NCBI RefSeq assembly: GCF_004217615.1
Contig: NZ_SHLD01000001.1
Coordinates: forward strand, 992,001 to 1,056,000
Length of the DNA: 64,000 bases
Direction of reading: 5' to 3'
From: Micromonospora kangleipakensis
GTDB taxonomy: Bacteria; Actinomycetota; Actinomycetes; Mycobacteriales; Micromonosporaceae
This document shows positions 28,117 to 36,894 of this stretch, piece after piece; the stretch's first letter is position 1, and every line of letters starts with the position of its first letter. The notes below the pieces were generated by a model. The model had not been told where the DNA came from. It searched no databases and worked only from the letters and a program-made list of their open reading frames with translations. The position numbers and the translations under genes are program-made.

Positions 28117-28728
28117 TCAGCGGCGGGCGGTGGCGCGGGCGCGGCGGCGGGACCAGCGGGCGACCTCCACCAGGCCGGTAACCGCGATCGACAGGCCGAT
28201 GCCGACCAGCAGGCCCCTGACCGGGTCGCGCGCGAAGGCCAGGCCGCCGAAGTAGCCGAGCAGCCCGCAGTAGACCGCCCAGCTGCCGCAGGCCAGGGCG
28301 TCGTACAGCACAAAGGAGCGCAGCGGATAGCGGACCGCGCCCATGGTCAGGGTGACCGCGGTGCGACCGCCGGGCACGTACCGGGCGGTGGTCAGGATCA
28401 TCCCGCCGCGCCGGTCGACGGCCCGGCGGGCCCACTCGGAGCCGGCCCGCCGGCGGCTGTCGGCGGGCAGCCGGGCCACCCGGTGAGCGCCGCCGCCCCG
28501 GCCGATGCCGTAGGAGACGTGGTCACCGGCGAGCGCGCCGAACGCGGCCACCGCGATGACCGCGACCACGTTGGGCTCGCCGCCCGCCGCGAAGACCGCC
28601 GCGGTGATCACCACCGTCTCGCCCGGCACGGCGGGGAAGAACGCGTCGACCGCGGTGACCACGAAGACCACCAGGTACACCCACGGCGACGTGACCGTGT
28701 GGTGCAGCAGGTCGAGCACGGACTCCAT
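28117..28728 (-). CDS. DedA-family membrane protein
   Basis: A 203-residue protein of the DedA/SNARE-associated family with several membrane helices. It has the re-entrant motif FFPAVPGETVVITAAVFAA and the second-half GRYVPGGRT-like block (ARYVPGGRTAVTLTMGAVRY). DedA proteins include undecaprenyl-phosphate or phospholipid flippases. ATG 28726-28728 gives a full-length protein. The C-terminus is arginine-rich (RWSRRRARATARR). It converges with the TetR gene. Confidence 0.85.
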   Translation of the reverse strand: MESVLDLLHHTVTSPWVYLVVFVVTAVDAFFPAVPGETVVITAAVFAAGGEPNVVAVIAVAAFGALAGDHVSYGIGRGGGAHRVARLPADSRRRAGSEWARRAVDRRGGMILTTARYVPGGRTAVTLTMGAVRYPLRSFVLYDALACGSWAVYCGLLGYFGGLAFARDPVRGLLVGIGLSIAVTGLVEVARWSRRRARATARR

Positions 28729-28755
28729 GCCCCCATGCTCGGGGGCCGGCGGGTG

Positions 28756-28792
28756 GCGAGGGGCTCCTTCCCGCACATGCGGGACCCCTCGC
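28756..28792 (-). terminator. Nested hairpin terminator after the MaoC gene
   Basis: GCGAGGGG (28756-28763) pairs with CCCCTCGC (28785-28792), enclosing CCCGC/GCGGG (28770-28783). It abuts the stop codon of the MaoC gene. Confidence 0.65.
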
Positions 28793-29887
28793 TCAGCGGA
28801 TCGTGCCGACCAGGTGCGGGCGGCCGGACCGGGCGTCGTGCAGCGCGAAGTCCCAGCCCGGCGTGGCGTTGAACGCCACCGTCGACGGCAGCCGCACCGG
28901 CAGCTTGAACGCCACGTCGACCGTGTAGGCGTCCGGCAGCCGGCTCTCCAGCGCGGCCAGGCAGTGGGCCTTGCTCCACATCCCGTGCGCGATCGGCCGG
29001 GGGAAGCCGAACAGCCGCGCGCCCAGCCGGGAGGTGTGGATGGGGTTGTGGTCGCCGGAGACCCGCGCGTAGTCCGTGCCGACCCGGGGGGTGAGCCGCC
29101 AGTGCGCGGAGGGGGCCGGCGGGGTCGGCCGGTCACCCCGGTCGCGCCGCTCACCGCCGCCGGCCGTGCGCTCCTTGCCGAGGTACGTCGACACGCCGCG
29201 CCACACCTCCTCCCCGTCGACCGACCCGACGAGCACCACGTCGAGCTGCCGGCCCCGGTCGTGCGGGCGCAGGTTCTCCGCGTACGTCCGGAAGTCCAGC
29301 CGTTCGCCGGCCTCGACCGGTCGGTGCACGGTGATCCGGTTGGCCACGTGCACCACCCCGGTCAGCGGGATGGGGAACTCCGGCGCGGTCATCAGCCGCA
29401 ACGCCAGCGGGAAGCCCATGACGTGCGGGTACGTCGCCGGCAGCCGGTCGGCGAGCCGGAAGCCGCAGAGCCGGTCGTAGTCGGCGAGGTGCGCCCGGTC
29501 CACGGCGACGCCGGTCACGGTCAGTTCGACCGCCGGCAGCGTGTCGCTCCGCCGGCCGCCCACCCCCGGCAGCGCGCCGAGCAGGGCCCGCCGGTACAGC
29601 GCGCCGGCCGCCGGCATCCGGGGCAGCTCGACCAGGGCCCGGCCGACCGGACCGCCGCCCTCCGTGGTCGTCACCTGCCCGGTCGGGGCCGGCGTTCCCC
29701 CGTGGGTCAGGTCGAGACCGGAGAGGTCCTGGGTGGCGTGGACGCTCAGGTCGTGCGTGCCGAGCTCCTGGACCGCGTCGGGGGTGACGACGAGGCCGGA
29801 GAGGTTCTGGGTGGGGCCGTCGATCAGTTCGTGGACCGACAGGTCCTCGGTCGGGCCGTCCGCCGACCGGTCCTTCCGCCTGGCCAT
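28793..29887 (-). CDS. MaoC-like hydratase with an N-terminal repeat extension (HtdX-like)
   Basis: A 364-residue protein. From about residue 95 it is a double hotdog hydratase: an N-terminal degenerate half and a C-terminal half with the active-site segment YARVSGDHNPIHTS followed by GFPRPIAHGMWSK. The family hydrates 2-enoyl thioesters to (R)-3-hydroxyacyl thioesters. Residues 1-80 are an unusual extension with imperfect repeats of DLSVH and (D/N)LSGL. The ATG overlaps the fabG4 stop (TGATG). The order with fabG4 and the divergent thiolase is that of htdX-fabG4-fadA2 in mycobacteria. Confidence 0.85.
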   Translation of the reverse strand: MARRKDRSADGPTEDLSVHELIDGPTQNLSGLVVTPDAVQELGTHDLSVHATQDLSGLDLTHGGTPAPTGQVTTTEGGGPVGRALVELPRMPAAGALYRRALLGALPGVGGRRSDTLPAVELTVTGVAVDRAHLADYDRLCGFRLADRLPATYPHVMGFPLALRLMTAPEFPIPLTGVVHVANRITVHRPVEAGERLDFRTYAENLRPHDRGRQLDVVLVGSVDGEEVWRGVSTYLGKERTAGGGERRDRGDRPTPPAPSAHWRLTPRVGTDYARVSGDHNPIHTSRLGARLFGFPRPIAHGMWSKAHCLAALESRLPDAYTVDVAFKLPVRLPSTVAFNATPGWDFALHDARSGRPHLVGTIR

Positions 29888-31272
29888 CACGCCCCCAGCA
29901 GACTCTGGCCGCAGACCCGGACCACGTTGCCGCTGACCGCGCCGCTCGCCGGCCAGGCCAGCCAGCCGATCGTCTCGGCCACGTCAACCGGCAGGCCGCC
30001 CTGGGACATGCTGTTCATCCGCCGGCCCGCCTCGCGGAGCATCAGCGGGATGCGCGCGGTCAGCCGGGTCTCGATGAAACCGGGGGCGACCGCGTTGACG
30101 CTGATGCCGCGTTCGCGCAGCGCCGGGGCGAGCGAGTCGACCAGACCGATCACCCCGGCCTTGCTGGTGGCGTAGTTGGTCTGGCCGCGGTTGCCGGCGA
30201 TGCCCGCGATCGAGGAGACCGAGACGATCCGGCCGCCGGTAGGGATCAGGGCACGCTCCAGCAGCACGTCGTTGATCCGCTCCTGGCTGGAGAGGTTCAC
30301 GTCGATGACGGAATCCCAGCGGTCGGCGTCCATCCGGCCCAGCGTCCTGTCCCGGGTGATGCCGGCGTTGTGCACCACCACGTCGACCCGGCCGTGCCGG
30401 TCGGCGAGGTGCCGGGCGAGGCGGGCCGGGGCGTCCGGGGCGGTCAGGTCGAGCTGGACGGCGGTGCCGCCGATCTCGTTGGCGACCGCGGCCAGCTCGT
30501 CCCCGGCGGCCGGGATGTCCAGCGCGACGACCTGGGCGCCGTCCCGGGCGAGCACCCGGGCCAGCGCGGCACCGATGCCCCGGGCCGCGCCGGTCACCAG
30601 CACGACCTGCCCGTCCAGCGGCCGGTCCCAGTCGGCCGGCGGCTGGGCGGTGCCGGCGCCGACCCGGATCACCTGGCCCGAGACGTACGCGGAGCGCCCG
30701 GAGAGAAGAAACCGGAGGCTCGATTCGAGGCTGGCCAGCGTGCCAGGTGACAGGTCCTGGCCGTCCGGGCCATCACCGGCGGCCTTCGTCACGTACACCA
30801 GTTGGGCGGTGACGCCTCGGCCGAACTCCTTGCCGATGCTGCGGGTCAGCCCCTCCAGGGCGCGCTGCGCGGTCGCCTCGCGCGGCGAGCCGCACTCGCC
30901 GGGCGGGGTGCCGAGCACGATCACCCGGCCGCTGGGCAGCAGCGCCCGGGCCTGCGGGTGGAAGAAGTCGTAGAGCTGCCGCAGCTCGGTGGAGTCGGTG
31001 ATGCCGGTGGCGTCGTACACCAGGGCGGCGTAGCGCGCGGTGGCGTCGGTGGCGGCGGCCGGATCGCGCAGCTCGACCCCGGCGATGGTCAGGATCTTGG
31101 TGACCGGCTCGGCGAGCCGGCCGTCGGCCGAGGAGCCGAGCAGGACGGGTCCGGGGACGAGCGGGTCGCCCGGCGTGTGCCGGCGCAGTCGAGGCGGGTC
31201 GGGCAGCCCGAGGCGCTTGACCAGCGCGCGACCGGCCCCCGATTGGACGAAGCTCGCGTACCTGTCGGTCAT
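29887..31272 (-). CDS. fabG4: High-molecular-weight 3-oxoacyl reductase (FabG4-like SDR)
   Basis: A 461-residue short-chain reductase. Residues about 1-210 form an N-terminal flavodoxin-like domain, and 215-461 a normal FabG domain with VTGAARGIGAALARVLARDG (NAD(P) loop near 224), HNAGITRD and the catalytic Ser...YATSK (near 366). This two-domain layout matches mycobacterial FabG4 (Rv0242c), an NADH-linked 3-oxoacyl reductase. The start is ATG 31270-31272. It is cotranscribed with the MaoC gene and diverges from the thiolase gene across an operator-like palindrome. Confidence 0.9.
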   Translation of the reverse strand: MTDRYASFVQSGAGRALVKRLGLPDPPRLRRHTPGDPLVPGPVLLGSSADGRLAEPVTKILTIAGVELRDPAAATDATARYAALVYDATGITDSTELRQLYDFFHPQARALLPSGRVIVLGTPPGECGSPREATAQRALEGLTRSIGKEFGRGVTAQLVYVTKAAGDGPDGQDLSPGTLASLESSLRFLLSGRSAYVSGQVIRVGAGTAQPPADWDRPLDGQVVLVTGAARGIGAALARVLARDGAQVVALDIPAAGDELAAVANEIGGTAVQLDLTAPDAPARLARHLADRHGRVDVVVHNAGITRDRTLGRMDADRWDSVIDVNLSSQERINDVLLERALIPTGGRIVSVSSIAGIAGNRGQTNYATSKAGVIGLVDSLAPALRERGISVNAVAPGFIETRLTARIPLMLREAGRRMNSMSQGGLPVDVAETIGWLAWPASGAVSGNVVRVCGQSLLGA

Positions 31273-31280
31273 GGGCGTAG

Positions 31281-31296
31281 CCTACTGGCGAGTAGG
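31281..31296. promoter_or_regulatory. Perfect palindrome between fabG4 and fadA2
   Basis: CCTACTGGCGAGTAGG is a 6-4-6 inverted repeat centred in the 54-bp divergent region. Its core TACTGGCGAGTA is shared with the TetR-gene region (27401-27412 and 27417-27428), and the 8-mer CGAGTAGG is identical at 27423-27430 and 31289-31296. Confidence 0.6.
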
Positions 31297-31326
31297 GTTC
31301 GGGCAACAGCTTCGAGGAGGCCGATC

Positions 31327-32619
31327 GTGCAGAGTGTCCGGCGGGTCGCGGTCATCGGTGGCAACCGCATCCCCTTCGCCCGGTCCAACTCCCGGTACGC
31401 GCACGCGTCCAATGCGGACATGCTCGGCGCGGCCCTGGACGGGCTGGTCGCCCGGTTCGGCCTGTCCGGCCAGCGGGTCGGCGAGGTGGTCGCGGGCGCG
31501 GTGCTCAAGCATTCGAAGGACTTCAACCTCACCCGCGAGGTGGTGCTCGGCTCCCGGCTCGACCCGCACACCCCCGCGTACGACATCCAGCAGGCCTGCG
31601 GCACCGGGCTGGAGGCGGCCATCCTGGTCGCCAACAAGATCGCCCTCGGGCAGATCGAGGTGGGCATCGCCGGTGGCGTGGACACCACCTCGGACGCACC
31701 GCTCGCCGTCAACGAGGACCTGCGCCGCACGCTGCTGCAGCTCAACTCCGCCCGTACCCTCGGCGAGCGGCTGAAGGTCGCCGCGAAGCTCCGCCCGCAC
31801 CAGCCGTTCAAGCCGGAGATCCCGCGCAACGCCGAACCGCGTACCGGACTGTCGATGGGGGAGCACGCCGCCCGGACGGCGCTGCGCTGGAACGTCGACC
31901 GGCAGGCCCAGGACGAGCTGGCGGTCCGCTCGCACCAGCGGCTCGCCGCCGCGTACGACAAGGGTTTCTTCGACGACCTGATGACCCCCTACCTGGGGCT
32001 GACCCGGGACCAGAACCTCCGCCCCGACACCAGCCTGGAGAAGCTCGGCTCGCTCAAGCCGGTCTTCGGCCACCGCGGCCCGGACGCCGAGCGGGCCACC
32101 ATGACCGCGGGCAACTCGTCGCCGCTCACCGACGGCGCCTCGACCGTGCTGCTGGCGTCGGAGGAGTGGGCGCGGGAGCACAGCCTGCCGGTGCTGGCCT
32201 GGTTCAGCTGGTCCGAGACCGCGGCGGTCGATTTCGTGCACGGCGACGAGGGGCTGCTGATGGCCCCCGCGTACGCGGTGCCCCGGATGCTGGCCCGGGC
32301 CGGGCTGACCCTCCAGGACTTCGACTACTACGAGATCCACGAGGCGTTCGCCTCGCAGGTGCTGGCCACCCTGGCCGCCTGGGAGTCGGCGGAGTTCTGC
32401 AAGGAACGGCTGGGCCTGGACGCGCCGCTCGGATCGATCGACCGGGACAAGCTCAACGTCAACGGCTCCTCGCTGGCCGCCGGGCACCCGTTCGCCGCCA
32501 CCGGCGGCCGGATCGTCGCCACCCTGGCCAAGCTGCTCGCCGAGAAGGGGAGCGGGCGGGGCCTGATCTCGATCTGCGCCGCGGGCGGCCAGGGCGTGAC
32601 GGCGATCCTGGAGCGCTGA
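31327..32619 (+). CDS. fadA2: Acetyl-CoA C-acetyltransferase / thiolase (FadA2-like)
   Basis: A 430-residue thiolase. The nucleophilic cysteine is in IQQACGTGLEAA (near residue 91). The catalytic His is in NVNGSSLAAGHPFAATGGR, and the second Cys in SICAAGGQGVTAI. It cleaves or forms 3-oxoacyl-CoA. GTG 31327 follows CGAGGAGG. Position and orientation relative to fabG4 and the MaoC gene mirror Rv0243 (fadA2), so the three probably act together in lipid metabolism. Confidence 0.93.
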   Translation: MQSVRRVAVIGGNRIPFARSNSRYAHASNADMLGAALDGLVARFGLSGQRVGEVVAGAVLKHSKDFNLTREVVLGSRLDPHTPAYDIQQACGTGLEAAILVANKIALGQIEVGIAGGVDTTSDAPLAVNEDLRRTLLQLNSARTLGERLKVAAKLRPHQPFKPEIPRNAEPRTGLSMGEHAARTALRWNVDRQAQDELAVRSHQRLAAAYDKGFFDDLMTPYLGLTRDQNLRPDTSLEKLGSLKPVFGHRGPDAERATMTAGNSSPLTDGASTVLLASEEWAREHSLPVLAWFSWSETAAVDFVHGDEGLLMAPAYAVPRMLARAGLTLQDFDYYEIHEAFASQVLATLAAWESAEFCKERLGLDAPLGSIDRDKLNVNGSSLAAGHPFAATGGRIVATLAKLLAEKGSGRGLISICAAGGQGVTAILER

Positions 32620-32660
32620 CCGGTCAATCGGCCGGACCGGAGCGGACCTGCGCCGTATGG

Positions 32661-32687
32661 GCAACCCAAACAGTGCCCTCCTCCGTC
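32661..32687 (+). promoter_or_regulatory. Candidate ECF-type promoter of the second sigma gene
   Basis: GCAAC (32661-32665) and CGTC (32684-32687, followed by A) have exactly the same spacing as the pair at 1572-1598 upstream of the first sigma gene. The GTG start lies 34 bp beyond the -10. Confidence 0.45.
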
Positions 32688-32721
32688 ACCTGGGCATGAG
32701 GCGAGCGACAGGCCCCGGATC

Positions 32722-33237
32722 GTGAACCGGGCCGACGAGGACGAGTACCGGCAGTTCGTCGCCGCCCGGCTGGAGCCGCTGCGCCGCACCGCGTACCTGC
32801 TCTGCCGGGACTGGCACACCGCCGACGACCTGGTCTCCATCACCATCGGCAAGCTCTACCGGCACTGGCGGCGGGTCCGCGCCGCGGAGAACGTCGACGC
32901 GTACGTCCGGGGTGTGCTGACCCACGCCTGGCTGGACGAGCGGCGTCGCCCCTGGCGGCGCGAGCGGAGCACCGACGAGGTGCCCGAGCAGGCCGACCTG
33001 GTCATGCCGGAGCCGTCGCTGGCCGACCGGGAGATGCTGCTGGACCTGCTCGGCCAGCTGCCTCCGCGCCGCCGGGCGGTGATCGTGCTGCGCTTCTACT
33101 GCGACCTGTCGGTCGAGGAGACCGCCGGCATCCTCGGCATCAGCACCGGCACCGTGAAGAGCCAGGCCGCCCGCGGGCTGGCGGCCCTGCGCCTGCTGAT
33201 GACCGGCGCCCAGTCGGCAAGGGGGGAGCTGTCATGA
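32722..33237 (+). CDS. ECF RNA polymerase sigma factor, SigE family (second)
   Basis: A 171-residue sigma factor. Region 2 spans about 8-75 (RRTAYLLCRDWHTADDLV, DAYVRGVLTHAWLDERRR), and region 4 about 108-162 (LPPRRRAVIVLRFYCDLSVEE, then GISTGTVKSQAARGL). It is the same subfamily as the gene at 1626 but clearly divergent. GTG 32722 gives a normal N-terminus (VNRADEDEYRQF). The stop overlaps the next start by ATGA. Self-control is suggested by the promoter-like pair upstream. Confidence 0.9.
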   Translation: MNRADEDEYRQFVAARLEPLRRTAYLLCRDWHTADDLVSITIGKLYRHWRRVRAAENVDAYVRGVLTHAWLDERRRPWRRERSTDEVPEQADLVMPEPSLADREMLLDLLGQLPPRRRAVIVLRFYCDLSVEETAGILGISTGTVKSQAARGLAALRLLMTGAQSARGELS

Positions 33238-35162
33238 CGTACCAGCAGCTTTTCGACGACGTGATCGGCGAGTCCCCGGTTTCCACGGTGGACGTGGAGC
33301 GGGTGATCGGCCGGCAGCGCCGGGCCCGCCGGCTGCGGATCGGCGCCGGAACCACCGCGGTCGCCGCGGCGGTGGTCGCGGTGGTGCTCGGCACGACCAC
33401 CCTGGTGGGCAAGCCGCACGCCCAGACCACCACGCCGACGCCGGCCGTCACCACCGTCCCGGGCACCAACCACGACCTGGACCGGATCGACGCTGCCGTC
33501 GTCGCCGCCCTGCTGCGCGCGGAGCCGCGACTGACCTGGGCGGCGAAGGGTGGCCCCGCCAGTACGACGCCGAACTGGGAGTCGCGGCCCGGCGGCTTGC
33601 TGCCCAACGCGACCGCGTCCTCGGGCTACCGCGGTGAGGGCGGTCTCCGGATCGGCGGCACGGACCTGTTCGTCAGGGTGCAGATCGAGCGCGATGGCGC
33701 GGCCGCCTGGGAGAACGAGGGCCGCCGTCCCTGCTCGACCGCCGCCGTGGAGTGCGGGGAGCGGACCGGCCCGCACGGGGAGAAGATCAAATTCGAGCGG
33801 GGAGTCTGGGAGCAGAAGGCCCCGTCGGCGTTGCGCGACCGGGTCCCGAGTCGCTACGGGGGCGGGCAGGTCGTGGCCCTGCGCCGGAACGGGTCGCTGG
33901 TCATAACGAGCGCGATGACGACGGGGGAGGATTCCCGGCTTCCGCTCAGCGTCGAGCAGCTCACCGCGGTAACCCTCGCTCCGGCGATCGCTCTCGCCCC
34001 CGCGCCCACTCCGTCCCTGACTCCCCGCTCGACCGTCACCACCGTCGCCGGCACCCAGCAGGACGCCACCCGGCTCGACGAGGCGGTGACGGCCGCGTTC
34101 CGACGGCAGGCGGCCGGGTTTACCTGGACGACCAAGTGGGGCGGGAAGGACAGCCCCACGCCGCTCGTGTCCGAACCGAAGGGGCGGCTCAGCATGAACG
34201 CACCGACCTTGTCCGCCCCGTTCCGGGTGGGCGGCCGAGCCGGAGGAATCACTCTGCGTCTCGTGCGCGATGGCAGGGCTGCCTGGGAGAGCGCAGTACC
34301 CTGCCCCACCGCCGGCCTGGCCGGCCGCAACTGCAGCGTCACCGATGGACCGGACGGCGAGAAGATCCGGGCCCGGCAGCTGCTGGGAGACTTCGGTCGG
34401 CCGGGTGACCTGCACCGGCCCGTTCTGAACAATAATCTCCAGGTCGAGGTGCTGCGCCCGGATGGCACCCTCGTGGACCTGTCCCTGGCTCAGGACAAGC
34501 CTGCGTTGTCCCTGGCTCAGCTGATCGACGTTGCCCTTGACCCCGCCCTGGCCCTGGCACCTCCGCCACCCCCGGGGGTCGGCACCGGGCAGAACGTCGG
34601 TACGCCCGCTCTGCACCACAATGGAGCGGAACTGACCGCCGCCACCGCCGCGTTGGACGGGGTGGCGTCCGACGGGACGATCTTCCTCACGCTCGACGGT
34701 GGCGCGTATGACCGACTGGGCACCAGCTACGTGTCCTACGCGTTCCTGGTGCAGGGGGCCGGGGCGGCTGGTGACGGTGAGATCCTCGTCCAGCGCCGGA
34801 TGGGCGTCACGGTGAGCTGCGACACGGTACGGTCGCTGTCCGCCGACCGCCATGAACGGCATCCCCACGACGGTGAGTGCACGGAGTCGACCCGCCCGGA
34901 CGGCAACCGGGTCGTCTCCATCGTGTCCCGCTCGTCCGGGACGGTCATGTACGACGTGTTCGTGCAGCGACCGGACCGGGGCACGGTCGAGGTGCTGCTC
35001 GACAACCGGCCGAACACCGGAGCGACCACGGACATGCCGGATGGAGACGAGCTGAACCATGTCTGGCCGAAGGGCGCGAAGGGCGGGGCAAGCCCCCCGC
35101 TGACCCTGGAGCAGGTGACCAAGCTGGCCGGACATCCGGACCTGGTCAACATGCTGCCCTGA
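33234..35162 (+). CDS. Bitopic membrane protein with three copies of an extracytoplasmic domain
   Basis: A 642-residue protein coupled to the sigma gene. Residues 1-38 are cytosolic (arginine-rich QRRARRLR at the end), a membrane helix covers about 39-58, and the rest is outside. The outer part contains three related modules (about 80-245, 270-445 and 455-642). Each has a Cys pair, a GP-(H/D)-G-EK or RPDGNR motif and an ending like LSVEQLTAVTLAPA, LSLAQLIDVALDPA or LTLEQVTKLAGHPD. The position is that of an anti-sigma factor, and the small cytosolic segment could contact the sigma factor. I recognise no named family. Confidence 0.8.
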   Translation: MTYQQLFDDVIGESPVSTVDVERVIGRQRRARRLRIGAGTTAVAAAVVAVVLGTTTLVGKPHAQTTTPTPAVTTVPGTNHDLDRIDAAVVAALLRAEPRLTWAAKGGPASTTPNWESRPGGLLPNATASSGYRGEGGLRIGGTDLFVRVQIERDGAAAWENEGRRPCSTAAVECGERTGPHGEKIKFERGVWEQKAPSALRDRVPSRYGGGQVVALRRNGSLVITSAMTTGEDSRLPLSVEQLTAVTLAPAIALAPAPTPSLTPRSTVTTVAGTQQDATRLDEAVTAAFRRQAAGFTWTTKWGGKDSPTPLVSEPKGRLSMNAPTLSAPFRVGGRAGGITLRLVRDGRAAWESAVPCPTAGLAGRNCSVTDGPDGEKIRARQLLGDFGRPGDLHRPVLNNNLQVEVLRPDGTLVDLSLAQDKPALSLAQLIDVALDPALALAPPPPPGVGTGQNVGTPALHHNGAELTAATAALDGVASDGTIFLTLDGGAYDRLGTSYVSYAFLVQGAGAAGDGEILVQRRMGVTVSCDTVRSLSADRHERHPHDGECTESTRPDGNRVVSIVSRSSGTVMYDVFVQRPDRGTVEVLLDNRPNTGATTDMPDGDELNHVWPKGAKGGASPPLTLEQVTKLAGHPDLVNMLP

Positions 35163-35364
35163 CCGGCGTCGGCGTTGCCCGGGGCCGGCCCACCGCCGAC
35201 CCCGGCAACGCCGACTTGGTCCTTCGCTGCCGCGACCCAGGCTGAACCCGTCGTGCCAACCAAGAAACTGCGAAGACAGGTCGGCCGCACCGGCAGGCGA
35301 GCCCACCGGGCCGCTGGCGGTGACCCTGCCCTGAGGAGGACGGCGCGTACGGGAGAATGGCGCC

Positions 35365-36789
35365 GTGACGACGATCCCGAACGTGCTCGCCAACCGTTAC
35401 GCCTCGCCCGAGCTTGTCGCCCTCTGGTCACCGGAGGAGAAGGTACGGATGGAGCGCCGGCTCTGGCTGGCCGTGCTCCGCGCCCAGCGGGACCTGGGCG
35501 TGCCGGTGCCGGACGGGGTGGTCGAGGCGTACGAGCGGGTGGTCGACGACGTCGACCTGGCCTCGATCGCGGAGCGCGAGCGGGTAACCCGGCACGACGT
35601 GAAGGCCCGGATCGAGGAGTTCAGCGCGCTCGCCGGGCACGAGCACGTGCACAAGGGGATGACCTCCCGCGACCTCACCGAGAACGTCGAGCAGCTCCAG
35701 ATCCGCGCCTCGCTGGAGCTGATCCGGGACCGGGTGGTGGCCACCCTGGTCCGGCTCGCCTGGCACGCGCACGAGTACTCCGGCCTGGTGATGACCGGCC
35801 GGTCGCACAACGTCGCGGCGCAGGCCACGACGCTGGGCAAGCGCTTCGCGTCGGCGGCGGAGGAGCTGCTGATCGCGTACGAGCGGCTGGAGGACCTGAT
35901 CGGCCGGTACCCGCTGCGCGGGATCAAGGGTCCGGTCGGCACCGCCGCGGACCAGCTCGACCTCTTCGACGGCGACGCCGGCAAGGTGGCCGAGCTGGAG
36001 CGCCGGGTGGCCGAGCACCTCGGGTTCAGCCGGGTGCTGGACAGCGTCGGCCAGGTCTACCCCCGGTCGCTGGACTTCGACGTGCTCTCCGCGCTGGCCC
36101 AGGTGGCCGCCGCGCCGTCGTCGCTGGCCACCACGATCCGGCTGATGGTCGGCCAGGAGCTGGTCACCGAGGGCTTCAAGCCGGGTCAGGTCGGCTCCAG
36201 CGCGATGCCGCACAAGATGAACACCCGCTCCTCCGAGCGGGTGAACGGCTTCGCGGTGATCATCCGGGGTTACCTGTCGATGGTCGGTGAGCTGGCCGGC
36301 GACCAGTGGAACGAGGGGGATGTCTCCTGCTCGGTGGTCCGCCGGGTCGCCCTGCCGGACGCGTTCTTCGCCGCCGACGGGCTCTTCCAGACCTTCCTCA
36401 CCGTGCTGGACGAGTTCGGGCCGTACCCGGCGGTGATCAACCGGGAGCTGGAGCGCTTCCTGCCGTTCCTGGCCACCACCAAGATCCTGGTCGCGGCGGT
36501 CCGCCGGGGCGTCGGCCGGGAGGTGGCGCACGAGGTGATCAAGGAGCACGCGGTCGCCGTCGCCCTCGCCATGCGGGAGAAGGGCGCGCCCGAAAACGAC
36601 CTCTTCGACCGACTGGCGGCCGACGGTCGCCTGGGCCTCACCCGCGCCGAGATCGACGCCCTGGTCGCCGACCACAACGCGTTCGTCGGGGCCGCCGCCG
36701 CCCAGGTGGACCGGATCACCGCCCGCATCGCCGACGTGGTCGCCGCCCACCCCGAAGCCGCCGCCTACTCCCCACCCCCCATCCTCTGA
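35365..36789 (+). CDS. purB: Adenylosuccinate lyase
   Basis: A 474-residue lyase releasing fumarate in two purine steps (SAICAR to AICAR, adenylosuccinate to AMP). The conserved blocks are HEHVHKGMTSRDLTENVEQ, TGRSHNVAAQATTLGKR (catalytic His) and the fumarase-superfamily signature GSSAMPHKMNTRSSERV. It is the bacterial long-type PurB. GTG 35365 lies seven bases after GAGAAT (35352-35357), a -10-like hexamer, so the message may be leaderless. It is followed directly by copy 3 of the 61-bp palindrome. Confidence 0.97.
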   Translation: MTTIPNVLANRYASPELVALWSPEEKVRMERRLWLAVLRAQRDLGVPVPDGVVEAYERVVDDVDLASIAERERVTRHDVKARIEEFSALAGHEHVHKGMTSRDLTENVEQLQIRASLELIRDRVVATLVRLAWHAHEYSGLVMTGRSHNVAAQATTLGKRFASAAEELLIAYERLEDLIGRYPLRGIKGPVGTAADQLDLFDGDAGKVAELERRVAEHLGFSRVLDSVGQVYPRSLDFDVLSALAQVAAAPSSLATTIRLMVGQELVTEGFKPGQVGSSAMPHKMNTRSSERVNGFAVIIRGYLSMVGELAGDQWNEGDVSCSVVRRVALPDAFFAADGLFQTFLTVLDEFGPYPAVINRELERFLPFLATTKILVAAVRRGVGREVAHEVIKEHAVAVALAMREKGAPENDLFDRLAADGRLGLTRAEIDALVADHNAFVGAAAAQVDRITARIADVVAAHPEAAAYSPPPIL

Positions 36790-36814
36790 CCCCCTCCGGC
36801 CCCCGGGAGCCGGT

Positions 36815-36875
36815 GTCGACCATGAAGTTGTTGCCGCGACACGCCGACGGCGGCGGCAACAACCTCATGATCAAC
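36815..36875. repeat. 61-bp palindromic element, copy 3
   Basis: Same length and arm family as copies 1 and 2 (5' arm starts GTCGACCATGAAGTTGTTG, 3' arm ends CCTCATGATCAAC). The spacer is GC-rich and shares GCGACACGCCG-type sequence with copy 1 (GTGACACGCCGG). It starts 26 bp after the purB stop and ends 20 bp before the convergent YbjQ gene. Confidence 0.9.
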
Positions 36876-36894
36876 TCACGTGGGCAGGGTTCGG

